Virus record (IMG/VR): IMGVR_UViG_3300025860_000058
Span: 1 to 29,704 of that record
Reading direction: 5' to 3' (one strand)
Length of the DNA stretch: 29,704 nt
Source: a virus
This document shows positions 1 through 8,023 of the stretch, in pieces. Positions within the stretch are counted from its first letter, which is position 1; the number at the start of each line of letters is the position of its first letter. The translations under genes were made by a program, and so were the position numbers. A model generated the notes under the pieces. That model saw only the letters and a program-made list of their open reading frames with translations. It ran no database searches and was not told the DNA's origin.

Positions 1-1
1 A

Positions 2-67
2 GCAAAAGAAGGAGATTCAAAAATGCTGGAATTACAAAAGGTTCCATATACAATTTTCATAGGATAA
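2..67 (+). CDS. C-terminal end of an upstream virion/neck gene (partial)
   Basis: Only the last 21 residues are inside the window, ending with VPYTIFIG and a TAA at 65-67. This frame is preferred because its stop lies one base before the ATG of the next gene, the tight spacing seen throughout this cluster. A second frame closes at 60 and a third at 129, so the frame choice is not certain. By position it could be a head-completion or neck protein (T4 gp13 position), but 21 residues do not allow a family call. Confidence 0.45.
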   Translation, partial: AKEGDSKMLELQKVPYTIFIG

Positions 68-68
68 T

Positions 69-599
69 ATGGCAATGTACACCAGACAAAGGGATGTTTC
101 TCTTATGCGAAAGTTTAATAGAGAATTAATGGGTAATATTATTACTCAACAATGTGCTTTATATCAATTTAAATTAGAAGAAACTAAAGTTAATATTTAT
201 GGCGAAGCAGCTGAAGAAAAATATTATGATGGTCCATTTTTATTTAATGTTTTAATAGATAGAGGAGATGAACAATATCCTGAAGCAGGAGAAGGAGTAT
301 TATTCGAACAAGGTATTAATTTTTACTTTTTTAGAGATGATTTAGTAGATGCTGATGTTGTCCCCCAAGTAGGAGATATTGTTTTATATGAAGAAAAATA
401 TTATGGGGTACAAAGCACAATTGCTAACCAATATTGGGGAGGTAAAAATCCACAATACCCTAATAATGATTCAGATGGAACACCAAACCCATTAAATCCT
501 GATTTAGATCAATTTGGTAATGTAATATCAATATTAGTATCAACATATTACATCCCAGCAGATAAAGTAGCAATTTCACCTCATATAGAAAGAATGTAA
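69..599 (+). CDS. Neck / head-to-tail connector protein, T4 gp14-like
   Basis: The protein has 176 residues. The N-terminus reads SLMRKFNRELMGNIITQQ followed by LEETKVNIYGEA, a pattern I associate with T4-type neck proteins that seal the portal and receive the tail. The middle is acidic and aromatic (residues ~60-110). It lies immediately before a gp15-like terminator, sheath and tube genes, which matches the T4 order 13-14-15-18-19. The ATG follows the upstream stop by one base, and the stop overlaps the next ATG (TAATG), so the genes are translationally coupled. At 176 residues it is shorter than T4 gp14 (about 256). The structural role is well supported by context; the exact gp14 identity is an inference. 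Confidence 0.6.
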   Translation: MAMYTRQRDVSLMRKFNRELMGNIITQQCALYQFKLEETKVNIYGEAAEEKYYDGPFLFNVLIDRGDEQYPEAGEGVLFEQGINFYFFRDDLVDADVVPQVGDIVLYEEKYYGVQSTIANQYWGGKNPQYPNNDSDGTPNPLNPDLDQFGNVISILVSTYYIPADKVAISPHIERM

Positions 600-1507
600 T
601 GGCAAAACCTAGAAAACCTATACCAAAAAGTCAATTAACTTTAAGCACTAGTAAAAATACTGCTTTTAGAGGGATAGAAGATAGGGGGGAGGTAGGAAAC
701 CCTAATAGTTCTATATCACCTCCTAATCCTAATTATACAGAAACAGGTATTGATTTTAATAGATCAAACCAAATGAGTTTTAAAGATGATACTACTAAAC
801 AATACTCAGTTGGTATCAAAGATATTGATGAAGCAGTATTTTATTATTTTCAAAATGTAATTAGACCCTTTGTTTATCAAAATGGTGAACGAAGAGAAGT
901 ACCTGTAATATATGGTGCACCTGAAAGATGGAAATCATTTCAACGTGACGGATACTACAGAGATAAAAGTGGGGCAATTATGCTTCCTATTTTAGTAATA
1001 AAAAGAGATTCAATATCTAAAGATAGAACAGTAGCTAATAAACTAGATGCTAATATGCCTAATTTATATGGTCAATGGTCTAAGGAATTTAGTTCAAAAA
1101 ACTTTTATAGCAACTTTGGTACTTTAAATAATAGAAAACCAGTTGAAAAATTCCATATAGTAGCACAGCCCGATTATGTTACAATGGAATATAGCTGTAT
1201 CATCCAAACTTATTATATGGAACAGTTAAATAAAGTAATTGAAGCATGTGAATATGCTTCTGATGCTTACTGGGGTAATCCTGAAAGATTTCAATTTAGA
1301 GCTTTCATAGATTCTTTTACAACAGCAACTGAATTAACCCAAGGTAAAGATAGATTAGTTACTGGTACTTTTAATATTAGACTAAGAGGATATATACTCC
1401 CAGATACAATACAGAAAGAATTAAATACTACTAAAGTTTATAATTCTAAGGCTAAAATTACTATTACAACAGAAACAACAAATAATATCGAAGATATCGA
1501 CTTTTAA
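599..1507 (+). CDS. Tail terminator / sheath-completion protein, T4 gp15-like
   Basis: The protein has 302 residues and is probably the ring protein that caps the tail tube and sheath and docks to the neck. Residues 101-114 (VPVIYGAPERWKSF) and 129-136 (LPILVIKR) resemble the conserved pattern in gp15-type completion proteins: a VP-x-x-YG segment, then an LP strand. A second half around 187-236 (QPDYVTMEYS, then FRAFIDS) is also typical of tail-end proteins. The N-terminal ~60 residues are low complexity and probably disordered. The ATG overlaps the upstream stop. The position two genes before the sheath supports the role. The family call is from pattern and synteny only; a different connector protein is the main alternative. 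Confidence 0.55.
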   Translation: MAKPRKPIPKSQLTLSTSKNTAFRGIEDRGEVGNPNSSISPPNPNYTETGIDFNRSNQMSFKDDTTKQYSVGIKDIDEAVFYYFQNVIRPFVYQNGERREVPVIYGAPERWKSFQRDGYYRDKSGAIMLPILVIKRDSISKDRTVANKLDANMPNLYGQWSKEFSSKNFYSNFGTLNNRKPVEKFHIVAQPDYVTMEYSCIIQTYYMEQLNKVIEACEYASDAYWGNPERFQFRAFIDSFTTATELTQGKDRLVTGTFNIRLRGYILPDTIQKELNTTKVYNSKAKITITTETTNNIEDIDF

Positions 1508-1518
1508 ATAATCTTTAC

Positions 1519-1535
1519 ATATTTATCAACAAAAT
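1519..1535 (+). promoter_or_regulatory. Degenerate copy of the putative late promoter motif
   Basis: The sequence ATATTTATCAACAAAAT resembles the exact five-copy motif ATATTTATAATAAAAT with one extra base and a changed centre. It sits 10 bases before the start of the coiled-coil gene at 1545, in the same relative position as the exact copies. It is weaker evidence than the exact copies. Confidence 0.3.
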
Positions 1536-1544
1536 AATTTATAT

Positions 1545-1796
1545 ATGAAAAATCAAAAGTTATCAAAAAAAGAGTTACAAGTATTACAAGAATATCAAAA
1601 TAAAACAAATGAGGTTATTGCCGCATTAGGAGGTGTAGAACTACAAATTAGTGCGTTAAAAACCCAAAAAGAAGAAATATTAAAAGATTTTAAAGTCCTT
1701 CAAGACAACCAAGCAAAAACTGGTAAAGAATTACAAGATAAATACGGTGAAGGTAATATAAATTTAGAAAACGGAGAATTTACTCCAAAGGAATAA
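1545..1796 (+). CDS. Small coiled-coil protein of the tail cluster
   Basis: The protein has 83 residues and is rich in Lys, Glu and Gln. A heptad-like helix spans residues ~8-66, including QISALKTQKEEILKDFKVLQ, and the short tail is YGEGNINLENGEF. I do not recognise a characterised family. Its place between the terminator and sheath genes suggests a virion component or assembly factor. It has its own short upstream leader with a degenerate late-promoter-like motif. The composition matches neighbouring genes. Confidence 0.7.
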   Translation: MKNQKLSKKELQVLQEYQNKTNEVIAALGGVELQISALKTQKEEILKDFKVLQDNQAKTGKELQDKYGEGNINLENGEFTPKE

Positions 1797-1815
1797 ATTT
1801 TTGAAATACTTTTTA

Positions 1816-1831
1816 ATATTTATAATAAAAT
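1816..1831 (+). promoter_or_regulatory. Putative late promoter, exact motif copy 1
   Basis: ATATTTATAATAAAAT lies 22 bases before the tail sheath ATG. The same 15-base core recurs exactly before the tube, tape-measure, 8024 and 26747 genes. This copy also has a TTG 17 bases upstream of its embedded TATAAT (1821-1826), which the other copies lack. The promoter role is inferred from recurrence and position. Confidence 0.6.
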
Positions 1832-1853
1832 AAAAATAAATAAACTATAGACA

Positions 1854-3905
1854 ATGGCAGAGACAACATTAATATCTCCCGGTGTATTAACAAGAGAAAA
1901 TGATTCATCCTTTATTGGGGCTAGACCTGTTACCTTTGGTGCAGCTATTATAGGACCCGCAGTAATGGGACCTGTTGGTATTCCAACGGGAGTTTCTACT
2001 TTTTCCCAATACGAAGCAATATTTGGGGGACAAATAGAAAGTGGATCACAACAATACACTTATTTAAACTCTATTTCAGCAAGAAATTATTTTGCTCAAG
2101 GAGGACAATCATTATTAGTAACACGTGTTGTTACAGGTTCTTTCTCTGAAGCATCAAGCTCTATAGGTAGTACTTTAACATCAGGTGCTTTAGTTGGTGG
2201 TGCTAATCAATTATTATCTTCAATTTCAAATGGAACTAACCTAAATATTACAGGTAGTACTGGAGGAACTGAAATATTAAATGTTCCTGTTAATGGTGGA
2301 CTTGGAACAGGCGCAGTAGCTAGTATAACTCTTGCAACTCAAACAGCAGCATCAGTTACTTCATCTGTAACAAATATTACAATCACAACCCCAGGAACAG
2401 GATACGAAGTAGGAGATACAATAAACTTTACATCACAATCTTTAGGTGCGGTAGCAGTTGCGGATTCGGCAGTAGGAACTAACTTAGAATATTCTTTAAC
2501 AGCTGATGATTTACAAACAACTTCATCTTTTACAATTAAAACTATATCTGAAGGTGAGATAATGAATAATTATCAATCAACAGACTCAGCAAATGGTACA
2601 TTAGATAGTGGTTCAGCAAATAATCTTAGATGGGAAATAGCTTCTGTAAACACAGCTTCAGGACAATTTTCATTATTAGTAAGAAGAGGAAATGATACTT
2701 CAACACAAAAGGCTATATTAGAAACATATAACAATATATCTTTAGACCCACAAGCATCTAATTATATTTCAAAAGTAATAGGTGACACATACGAAACTGT
2801 AGAACAAGACGGTACAGATTTCTTTGTCAAAACAAATGGTAATTTCCCACGAAGAAGTGCTTACATATACGTTTCAGAAGTAGGTTTACCAACACCTTCT
2901 TATTTTGATAATAATGGAGAAGCAAAAAGCGAATTTACTGGTAGTTTACCAAAAATTAGCTCTGGATCTTTTGATAATGCTACAGGTAAAAACTTTGAAA
3001 ATGGAAATGCATTGTTTAATGAAAATATAAATGCAAGTAATATACAAGGTATTGGAGCAAACGATTATACACAGTCTATTAACTTACTTAGCAACTCAGA
3101 TGATTATCAGTTTAATGTAATAACTGCTCCTGGATTAAATTCACAAGATCATGCAGCACAAACAACTGGTTTAGTAACATTAGCACAAGGTAGAACTGAT
3201 TGTATAGCAGTAATTGATATTGTAGCATATAATGCGTCAATCAACACAGTTACAACACAAGCAAGTGCTTATGATAGTTCATATGCAGCAACATATTGGC
3301 CGTGGTTACAAACGGTAGATGCCGGAACCGGACAAACAGTTTGGGCACCAGCTTCAACATATATTCCTGCAGTTTATGCATTTACAGATGCTTCATCAGA
3401 CCCATGGTTTGCACCAGCAGGTTTGCTTAGAGGAGCTTTAGGAAGTGTAGTAAGAGCAGAAAGAAAATTAACATCAGGTAATAGAGATACTTTATACGAA
3501 GCAAATGTAAACCCAATTGCAACATTCCCAGGAAGTGGAGTTGTAGTATTTGGACAGAAAACTTTACAGAAAAGAGCAAGTGCTTTAGATAGAGTAAATG
3601 TACGTAGATTATTAATTGCACTTAAAGGATATATCACACAAGTATCAGATAACTTAGTATTTGAACAAAATACAAATGCAACAAGAAACAACTTCTTAGC
3701 AAATGTAAACCCATACTTAGAATCAGTACAACAAAGACAAGGATTATATGCTTTTAAAGTAGTAATGGATGCTACAAATAATACACCAGACGTAATTGAT
3801 AGAAATGAGCTAGTAGGTCAGATTTATTTACAACCAACTAAAACAGCTGAATTCATTATTCTAGATTTCAACGTTTTACCAACTGGAGCAACATTTCCTG
3901 AATAA
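1854..3905 (+). CDS. Tail sheath protein, T4 gp18-like
   Basis: The protein has 683 residues and forms the contractile outer tube of the tail. The N-terminus has the sheath signature ISPGVLTRENDSSF, followed by an IIGPAVMGP segment and FSQYEAIFGG at ~50-59. The C-terminal third carries typical sheath motifs: PWFAPAGLLRGAL, an RRLLIALKGYI helix, and NVNPYLESVQQRQGLYAFKV, then IYLQPTKTAEFIILDF close to the end. The middle (~100-400) is the variable surface-exposed insertion. The length is close to T4 gp18 (659). It is followed directly by the tube gene, as in T4. The ATG choice is supported by the promoter motif 22 bases upstream. Confidence 0.96.
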   Translation: MAETTLISPGVLTRENDSSFIGARPVTFGAAIIGPAVMGPVGIPTGVSTFSQYEAIFGGQIESGSQQYTYLNSISARNYFAQGGQSLLVTRVVTGSFSEASSSIGSTLTSGALVGGANQLLSSISNGTNLNITGSTGGTEILNVPVNGGLGTGAVASITLATQTAASVTSSVTNITITTPGTGYEVGDTINFTSQSLGAVAVADSAVGTNLEYSLTADDLQTTSSFTIKTISEGEIMNNYQSTDSANGTLDSGSANNLRWEIASVNTASGQFSLLVRRGNDTSTQKAILETYNNISLDPQASNYISKVIGDTYETVEQDGTDFFVKTNGNFPRRSAYIYVSEVGLPTPSYFDNNGEAKSEFTGSLPKISSGSFDNATGKNFENGNALFNENINASNIQGIGANDYTQSINLLSNSDDYQFNVITAPGLNSQDHAAQTTGLVTLAQGRTDCIAVIDIVAYNASINTVTTQASAYDSSYAATYWPWLQTVDAGTGQTVWAPASTYIPAVYAFTDASSDPWFAPAGLLRGALGSVVRAERKLTSGNRDTLYEANVNPIATFPGSGVVVFGQKTLQKRASALDRVNVRRLLIALKGYITQVSDNLVFEQNTNATRNNFLANVNPYLESVQQRQGLYAFKVVMDATNNTPDVIDRNELVGQIYLQPTKTAEFIILDFNVLPTGATFPE

Positions 3906-3920
3906 AAACAATAATTATAA

Positions 3921-3936
3921 ATATTTATAATAAAAT
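3921..3936 (+). promoter_or_regulatory. Putative late promoter, exact motif copy 2
   Basis: ATATTTATAATAAAAT ends 9 bases before the tail tube ATG. If the embedded TATAAT (3926-3931) acts as the -10 element, the transcript would have only a very short leader. There is no TTG element at the expected upstream distance, as expected for a phage-specific late sigma. Confidence 0.6.
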
Positions 3937-3945
3937 TATATAACA

Positions 3946-4434
3946 ATGGCAGTATTAGACCCAAACGAAATATTTTATACAGCATTTGAACCGAAACAAC
4001 AAAACAGGTTTATATTGTATGTAGATGGAATCCCTTCATACCAAATTAAAGGTATGGGAGCTGTTTCATTAACTCAAGGTACAGTTCAGTTGAACCATAT
4101 TAACGTTGCAAGATACGTTAAAGGTAAAACACTTTGGAACACAATTCAAATGACGTTATTTGATCCAATTACTCCAAGTGGTGCTCAAGCATGTATGGAA
4201 TGGGTTAGATTACACCATGAGTCAGTAACGGGTAGAGATGGTTATAGTGATTTCTATAAAAAGGATTTAACTATGAACGTATTAGGACCTGTAGGAGATA
4301 TCGTTTCAGAATGGATTATCAAAGGGGCTATGATTACTGAAGCTAACTTTGGAGATTATAACTGGGATAATGAAAGTGCTGCTGTAGAACTACAATTAAC
4401 AGTACAACCAGATTACTGTATCTTAAATTTCTAA
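3946..4434 (+). CDS. Tail tube protein, T4 gp19-like
   Basis: The protein has 162 residues, almost the same as T4 gp19 (163), and forms the hexameric inner tube through which DNA passes. Recognisable segments are EPKQQNRFILYVDGIPSYQI at ~15-34, the VKGKTLWNTIQMTLFDPITPSGAQ stretch in the middle, and the terminal LQLTVQPDYCILNF, all typical of gp19-like tube subunits. It lies directly after the sheath gene and before a strong terminator, so sheath and tube form a high-expression unit, each with its own promoter motif. Confidence 0.95.
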   Translation: MAVLDPNEIFYTAFEPKQQNRFILYVDGIPSYQIKGMGAVSLTQGTVQLNHINVARYVKGKTLWNTIQMTLFDPITPSGAQACMEWVRLHHESVTGRDGYSDFYKKDLTMNVLGPVGDIVSEWIIKGAMITEANFGDYNWDNESAAVELQLTVQPDYCILNF

Positions 4435-4455
4435 GAAACAATTACATAACTTATC

Positions 4456-4488
4456 AAAAATTGCTTGGCTTCGGTCAAGCTTTTTTTT
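4456..4488 (+). terminator. Rho-independent terminator with UUCG tetraloop after the tube gene
   Basis: A 7-bp stem, GCTTGGC / GTCAAGC (one G-U pair), encloses a TTCG loop at 4463-4480 and is followed by eight Ts at 4481-4488. An A-run precedes it. It separates sheath and tube expression from the downstream assembly genes. Confidence 0.92.
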
Positions 4489-4535
4489 ATATTAATATGT
4501 ATAACTGATAAAAACGTTTTAACCAAATAAAGACT

Positions 4536-5267
4536 ATGAGTGAATTTAAATTTCCAACCGAAGAAGTAGAATTACCATCTAAAGGTTTAATATATTCTAA
4601 AGACAATCCCCTATCAAGTGGTAAAGTAGAAGTTAAATATATGACTGCTAAGGAAGAGGATATTCTTTCCAACCAATCCTTTATTCAAAAGGGAGTAGTA
4701 TTAGAAAAATTATTACAATCTGTAATTATAAATAAGGATATTAAACTTGATGATTTAATTGTTGGTGATAAAAATGCGCTTCTAATTGCTACTCGTATAT
4801 TAGGATATGGTAAGGATTATGATGTTGAAGTTAAAGGACAAAATTATACCTTAGATATGTCAACTTTAGAAAATAAAGAATTTGATGAATCTGAATTTGA
4901 AGCAGGCAAAAATGAATTTAGTTTTACCACCCCAGCAACTGGTACAGTTTTAACTTATCAATTAGCTACGGGTAAATTAGAAAAACAAATAGATCGAGAA
5001 TTAGCAGGTCTTAAAAAAATTAACAAAGAAAACTCCTCAGAACTTACTACAAGATTAAAATATCTAATTACATCTGTAGATGGTAATGAAGAAAAAAAAG
5101 AAATTAGAGAATTTGTAGATAATAGATTCTTAGCAAGGGATTCTAGAGCATTTAGAGATCATATTGCCTCTACTCAACCCGATGTAAACTTATCCTATAT
5201 CTTGGATAATGGAGAGGAGGTGACCATACCAATTGGTCTAAACTTTTTTTGGCCTGACTATAACTAA
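4536..5267 (+). CDS. T4 gp26-like baseplate/tail assembly protein (PF12322-type), probable frameshift donor
   Basis: The protein has 243 residues. Diagnostic segments are LPSKGLIY (13-20), VKYMTAKEEDIL (33-44) and VGDKNALLIATRILGYG (76-92), characteristic of the T4 gp26 'base plate protein' family. The C-terminus is FFWPDYN. In T4, gene 26 is followed by 51 and then hub genes; here a short ORF in the +1 frame follows, then the tape measure. That is the arrangement of G/GT-type tail assembly chaperones. A T7 run at 5244-5250 lies inside the only 26-base window where both frames are open, so ribosomes could continue into the next ORF. The assembly role is inferred from family and position. Confidence 0.85.
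   Translation: MSEFKFPTEEVELPSKGLIYSKDNPLSSGKVEVKYMTAKEEDILSNQSFIQKGVVLEKLLQSVIINKDIKLDDLIVGDKNALLIATRILGYGKDYDVEVKGQNYTLDMSTLENKEFDESEFEAGKNEFSFTTPATGTVLTYQLATGKLEKQIDRELAGLKKINKENSSELTTRLKYLITSVDGNEEKKEIREFVDNRFLARDSRAFRDHIASTQPDVNLSYILDNGEEVTIPIGLNFFWPDYN
5244..5250 (+). other. Candidate programmed frameshift site (T7 run)
   Basis: The zero frame reads AAC TTT TTT TGG. The downstream ORF frame is +1 (equivalently -2) and is open only from 5242, after a TAA at 5239-5241; the zero frame stops at 5265-5267. Any shift must therefore happen in this 26-base window, and the T7 run is the obvious slip site. A -1 slip would hit TGA at 5255. The joined product would continue after FF with GLTITNAPEARLNLFK into the downstream ORF. 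A small hairpin (TGCC/GGCA, 5268-5280) lies 17 bases downstream. Confidence 0.6.
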
Positions 5268-5298
5268 TGCCCCTGAGGCACGTTTAAATCTTTTTAAA

Positions 5299-5550
5299 AT
5301 GATTCACCAAATACTATTTCATAGTAAAGGTGGATATGATTATCCCTCTGTTTATAATATGCCTATTTGGTTAAGAAAATTCACTTACTCAGAAATAAAA
5401 GATTTTTATGCTGAAGAGAAAAAATCATACGAAAATGCCAAAAGTGGAGGTAAAGGAACTAAAAATCTAATTAATGCTGACGGTAAAGTTAATACCCCTG
5501 CATTTACCGAAGCATCTAAACCCTATAGAGGTAAAACAAGTTATAAGTAA
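5299..5550 (+). CDS. Frameshift-extension ORF of the gp26-like gene (tail assembly chaperone C-terminal part; T4 gp51 position)
   Basis: From the first ATG it has 83 residues, with a core YDYPSVYNMPIWLRKFTYSE at ~14-33 and a basic, Gly/Lys-rich tail. The reading frame stays open upstream to 5242, and that upstream part reads as plausible protein (NAPEARLNLFK). It is also richer in G+C than normal spacers here. There is no ribosome-binding site or promoter motif before the ATG. I therefore think it is made mainly as a fusion to the gp26-like protein by ribosomal frameshifting, as in lambda G/GT, rather than alone. Separate translation from 5299 remains possible. It lies immediately before the tape measure gene, which fits a chaperone. 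Confidence 0.7.
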   Translation: MIHQILFHSKGGYDYPSVYNMPIWLRKFTYSEIKDFYAEEKKSYENAKSGGKGTKNLINADGKVNTPAFTEASKPYRGKTSYK

Positions 5551-5552
5551 CC

Positions 5553-5568
5553 ATATTTATAATAAAAT
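5553..5568 (+). promoter_or_regulatory. Putative late promoter, exact motif copy 3
   Basis: ATATTTATAATAAAAT ends 6 bases before the GTG start of the tape measure gene and begins 2 bases after the upstream stop. With a start site about 7 bases after TATAAT (5558-5563), the transcript would be almost leaderless. Confidence 0.58.
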
Positions 5569-5574
5569 ACCATT

Positions 5575-7995
5575 GTGTCTAAAAAACAAGAAGAAACAGC
5601 TAAAACTATAAAGGAATTAATAGCGGATCAAAATAGGCTATTTAAAGAACAACTTCGTATTGTTAAAGAACAAGCGGGTATTGAATCTGACTTATTATCT
5701 GATCAACAAGATATTTCTAATGTTATTAAAGACCAGATAACCAATTTAAAGTTTCAAAGAACAGAAAAGTCTTTACTTAGAAAAATTACTAATGATATAA
5801 ATAAAATCTCCCAAGAATCCTATTCTATAGGAAAAAGACAATTAGGGGTAGATAAACAAAGTGAAATTTTTAGTAAACAAAAAGTTAGTTTAGAACAAAA
5901 AATTAGACTTTTAAAACAACAACAAGCTAAGTTTGGTAAAAGTCAAAATGAATTAGACCAAGATATAGCACAAACAATTAAACTACAAGTTGATGAAGCT
6001 ACTAAATTAAAATTGCAAATAGATGGTATAGTAGAATCTTCACAAAGAATTAAAGATAATTTTGGAGTTAAAACATTTGGAAATTTAGCTACTGCCGTAA
6101 AATCCGTTCCAGGAATAACAGCTTTTTCTGCCCCTTTTGAGGCTGCATCTGAGGCAGCTTTAAATACCTCTCAAGATATAGAACATTCTCTTAAAACTGG
6201 AGAGGGTTTAACTAAAGATATGGTTAAAAAGCTTGGTTTAGCCGATAAATTAAAATCAAAGTCTGGAGAGACCCTAGCAGGTTCAGCTGCTTCTAAAAAA
6301 TTCGATAAACTAGGTAAACCTGATGGTAAAAAATTACTAGGTGTTATTGATAGAAAAGGATTTATGTCAGCTATGTCTGGTATTAAATCACTAGCTAAAT
6401 CCTTAAAAGCCGCCTTAGCTCCTGCAGTTTTACTAGCTGAACTATTAAAGGCTGTAATTGCTTCAGATGCAGCAGCAGGTGAAATGGCTAAGAGTATGAA
6501 CATGACATATGCCGACTCTGTAAGAACCAGAGCTGAACTTACCCAAATGGCTAGTTCGCAGTTAGATATAACTGATATGTCTAAAGGTCATGCTGTTACT
6601 ACAAAAGGTTTACAAGAAACCCTTTTAGTTGTCAATAAAACTCTTGGTACAGGTACAATGTTAAGTGAGGATATGCTAGTTCAGTTTACTCAAATGAGAA
6701 AAATGGCTGGGTTTACTAATGAAGAGCTAATGGGTATTGCTTCTATTTCATTAGCTACTGGAAAAGATATGGAGACCATTACAGGTGAATTTATGGCTCA
6801 AGCTACCATTTCAGCATCCCAAAACGGAGTACTTTTAAATGAAAAAGACTTATTAAAAGATATAGGAAAGGTATCAGCTGCTACTACATTATCATTTGGT
6901 AAAAACCCGGCATTAATAGCTGAGGCTGTAGCTACAGCTAAGTCCTTAGGTATGGAATTAGATAAAGTAGATGCCATAGCAAATAGTTTACTAGATTTTG
7001 AAAGTTCTATATCATCAGAATTAGAAGCTGAATTGTTATTAGGAAAAGATATTAATTTAGAAAAAGCAAGACAAGCAGCTTTAAATAATGATTTAGCAAC
7101 AGTAGCAAAAGAAATATCTAACCAAATAGGTGATTCTGCAGAATTTTCTAAGATGAACAGAATACAACAGGAAGCCTTAGCTAAATCTGTTGGTATGAAT
7201 AGAGAAGATTTAGCAAAAACCTTATACGTACAAGAACAATTAGTAGGTGCTACAGGTAAACAAGCAGAAGAAAAAGAAAAATTAATTAACGCCAGTATAG
7301 AGGCAATAGGATTAGAAGCAACCCAGAAAAAATTAGCAGACGAGGGAGTTGATGGTTTAAAAAACCAACAAAGTCAAGCAGAAAGGCTTGCTAATACAAT
7401 AGATAAATTAAAAGAAGTATTTGTAACTTTAGCAGAACCTATTTTAGCTGTGGGGATGGCATTGACTCCATTAATTGAAGGTATAGGATTTATAGTTAGT
7501 GGTATAATGCATGTATCATCTTTAATTGGGGGATTTCTTGGAAAACTGAAAGAAATGGGAGCACTGGGTACAATTGTAGGTGGGATATTTGCTGTTTTAG
7601 CCGCCGCCTTAGCATATGGAGCTTTAGCTTGGATTCCTGTTGTAGGACCTGTTCTAGGTCTAGCAGCAGGAGCAGCTATAATGTCTGCATTTTATAACGC
7701 TTCTTCAGAGGCAGAAAGTGTAGGTGATATGTTTTCCTCCTCAGGTAGGACTATGGTTTCACCAGCAGAAGGAGGATTATTTGAACTATCAAAGAATGAT
7801 GAATTTGCTGCTGCACCGGGATTAGGACAAATGTTAGCAGGAGGAAATACTTCACCTAATTCACAACCAGAAACAGTACAAAATAACACAGTTGTTGAAA
7901 GTAAAACAGATATGAGTACAACAAATGCCCTATTAGAAAAAATATTTAAGAAGACACCAGAAATGTCTCCTTTAGGTATGTACGAAGTACAATAA
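5575..7995 (+). CDS. Tail tape measure protein
   Basis: The protein has 806 residues. The first ~160 are long Lys/Gln/Glu-rich helices (coiled coil), the middle is alanine-rich helical, and residues ~617-705 are strongly hydrophobic (ALTPLIEGIGFIVSGIM, GTIVGGIFAVLAAALAYGAL, VVGPVLGLAAGAAIM). This is the expected layout for a protein that sets tail length and crosses the host membrane during DNA delivery. The C-terminal region (GGLFELSKNDEFAAAPG) is common in tape measures. It follows the G/GT-like pair, the canonical position. The start is GTG: in-frame stops lie at 5560-5565 and the next Met is about 200 residues in, so GTG (or ATT just before it) must be used. Confidence 0.88.
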   Translation: MSKKQEETAKTIKELIADQNRLFKEQLRIVKEQAGIESDLLSDQQDISNVIKDQITNLKFQRTEKSLLRKITNDINKISQESYSIGKRQLGVDKQSEIFSKQKVSLEQKIRLLKQQQAKFGKSQNELDQDIAQTIKLQVDEATKLKLQIDGIVESSQRIKDNFGVKTFGNLATAVKSVPGITAFSAPFEAASEAALNTSQDIEHSLKTGEGLTKDMVKKLGLADKLKSKSGETLAGSAASKKFDKLGKPDGKKLLGVIDRKGFMSAMSGIKSLAKSLKAALAPAVLLAELLKAVIASDAAAGEMAKSMNMTYADSVRTRAELTQMASSQLDITDMSKGHAVTTKGLQETLLVVNKTLGTGTMLSEDMLVQFTQMRKMAGFTNEELMGIASISLATGKDMETITGEFMAQATISASQNGVLLNEKDLLKDIGKVSAATTLSFGKNPALIAEAVATAKSLGMELDKVDAIANSLLDFESSISSELEAELLLGKDINLEKARQAALNNDLATVAKEISNQIGDSAEFSKMNRIQQEALAKSVGMNREDLAKTLYVQEQLVGATGKQAEEKEKLINASIEAIGLEATQKKLADEGVDGLKNQQSQAERLANTIDKLKEVFVTLAEPILAVGMALTPLIEGIGFIVSGIMHVSSLIGGFLGKLKEMGALGTIVGGIFAVLAAALAYGALAWIPVVGPVLGLAAGAAIMSAFYNASSEAESVGDMFSSSGRTMVSPAEGGLFELSKNDEFAAAPGLGQMLAGGNTSPNSQPETVQNNTVVESKTDMSTTNALLEKIFKKTPEMSPLGMYEVQ

Positions 7996-7999
7996 TTTA

Positions 8000-8015
8000 A
8001 TATTTATAATAAAAC
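8000..8015 (+). promoter_or_regulatory. Putative late promoter, motif copy 4
   Basis: ATATTTATAATAAAAC matches the 15-base core exactly and differs only at the last base. It ends 8 bases before the ATG at 8024 and begins 4 bases after the tape-measure stop. Confidence 0.58.
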
Positions 8016-8023
8016 AAACAATT

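Noticed and set aside
3374-3691. Overlapping - strand open frames opposite the sheath gene's conserved C-terminal part
   Set aside because: The sheath signature on the + strand explains the sequence; the reverse frames have biased composition and no motif.
5267-5287. ATG at 5267 overlapping the gp26-like stop as the start of the next gene
   Set aside because: It is in a third frame and stops after six codons (MPLRHV), so it cannot start the downstream ORF.
6171-6503. A 110-codon - strand frame inside the tape measure gene
   Set aside because: It is a by-product of the alanine/lysine-rich + strand coding; no start signal and no domain.
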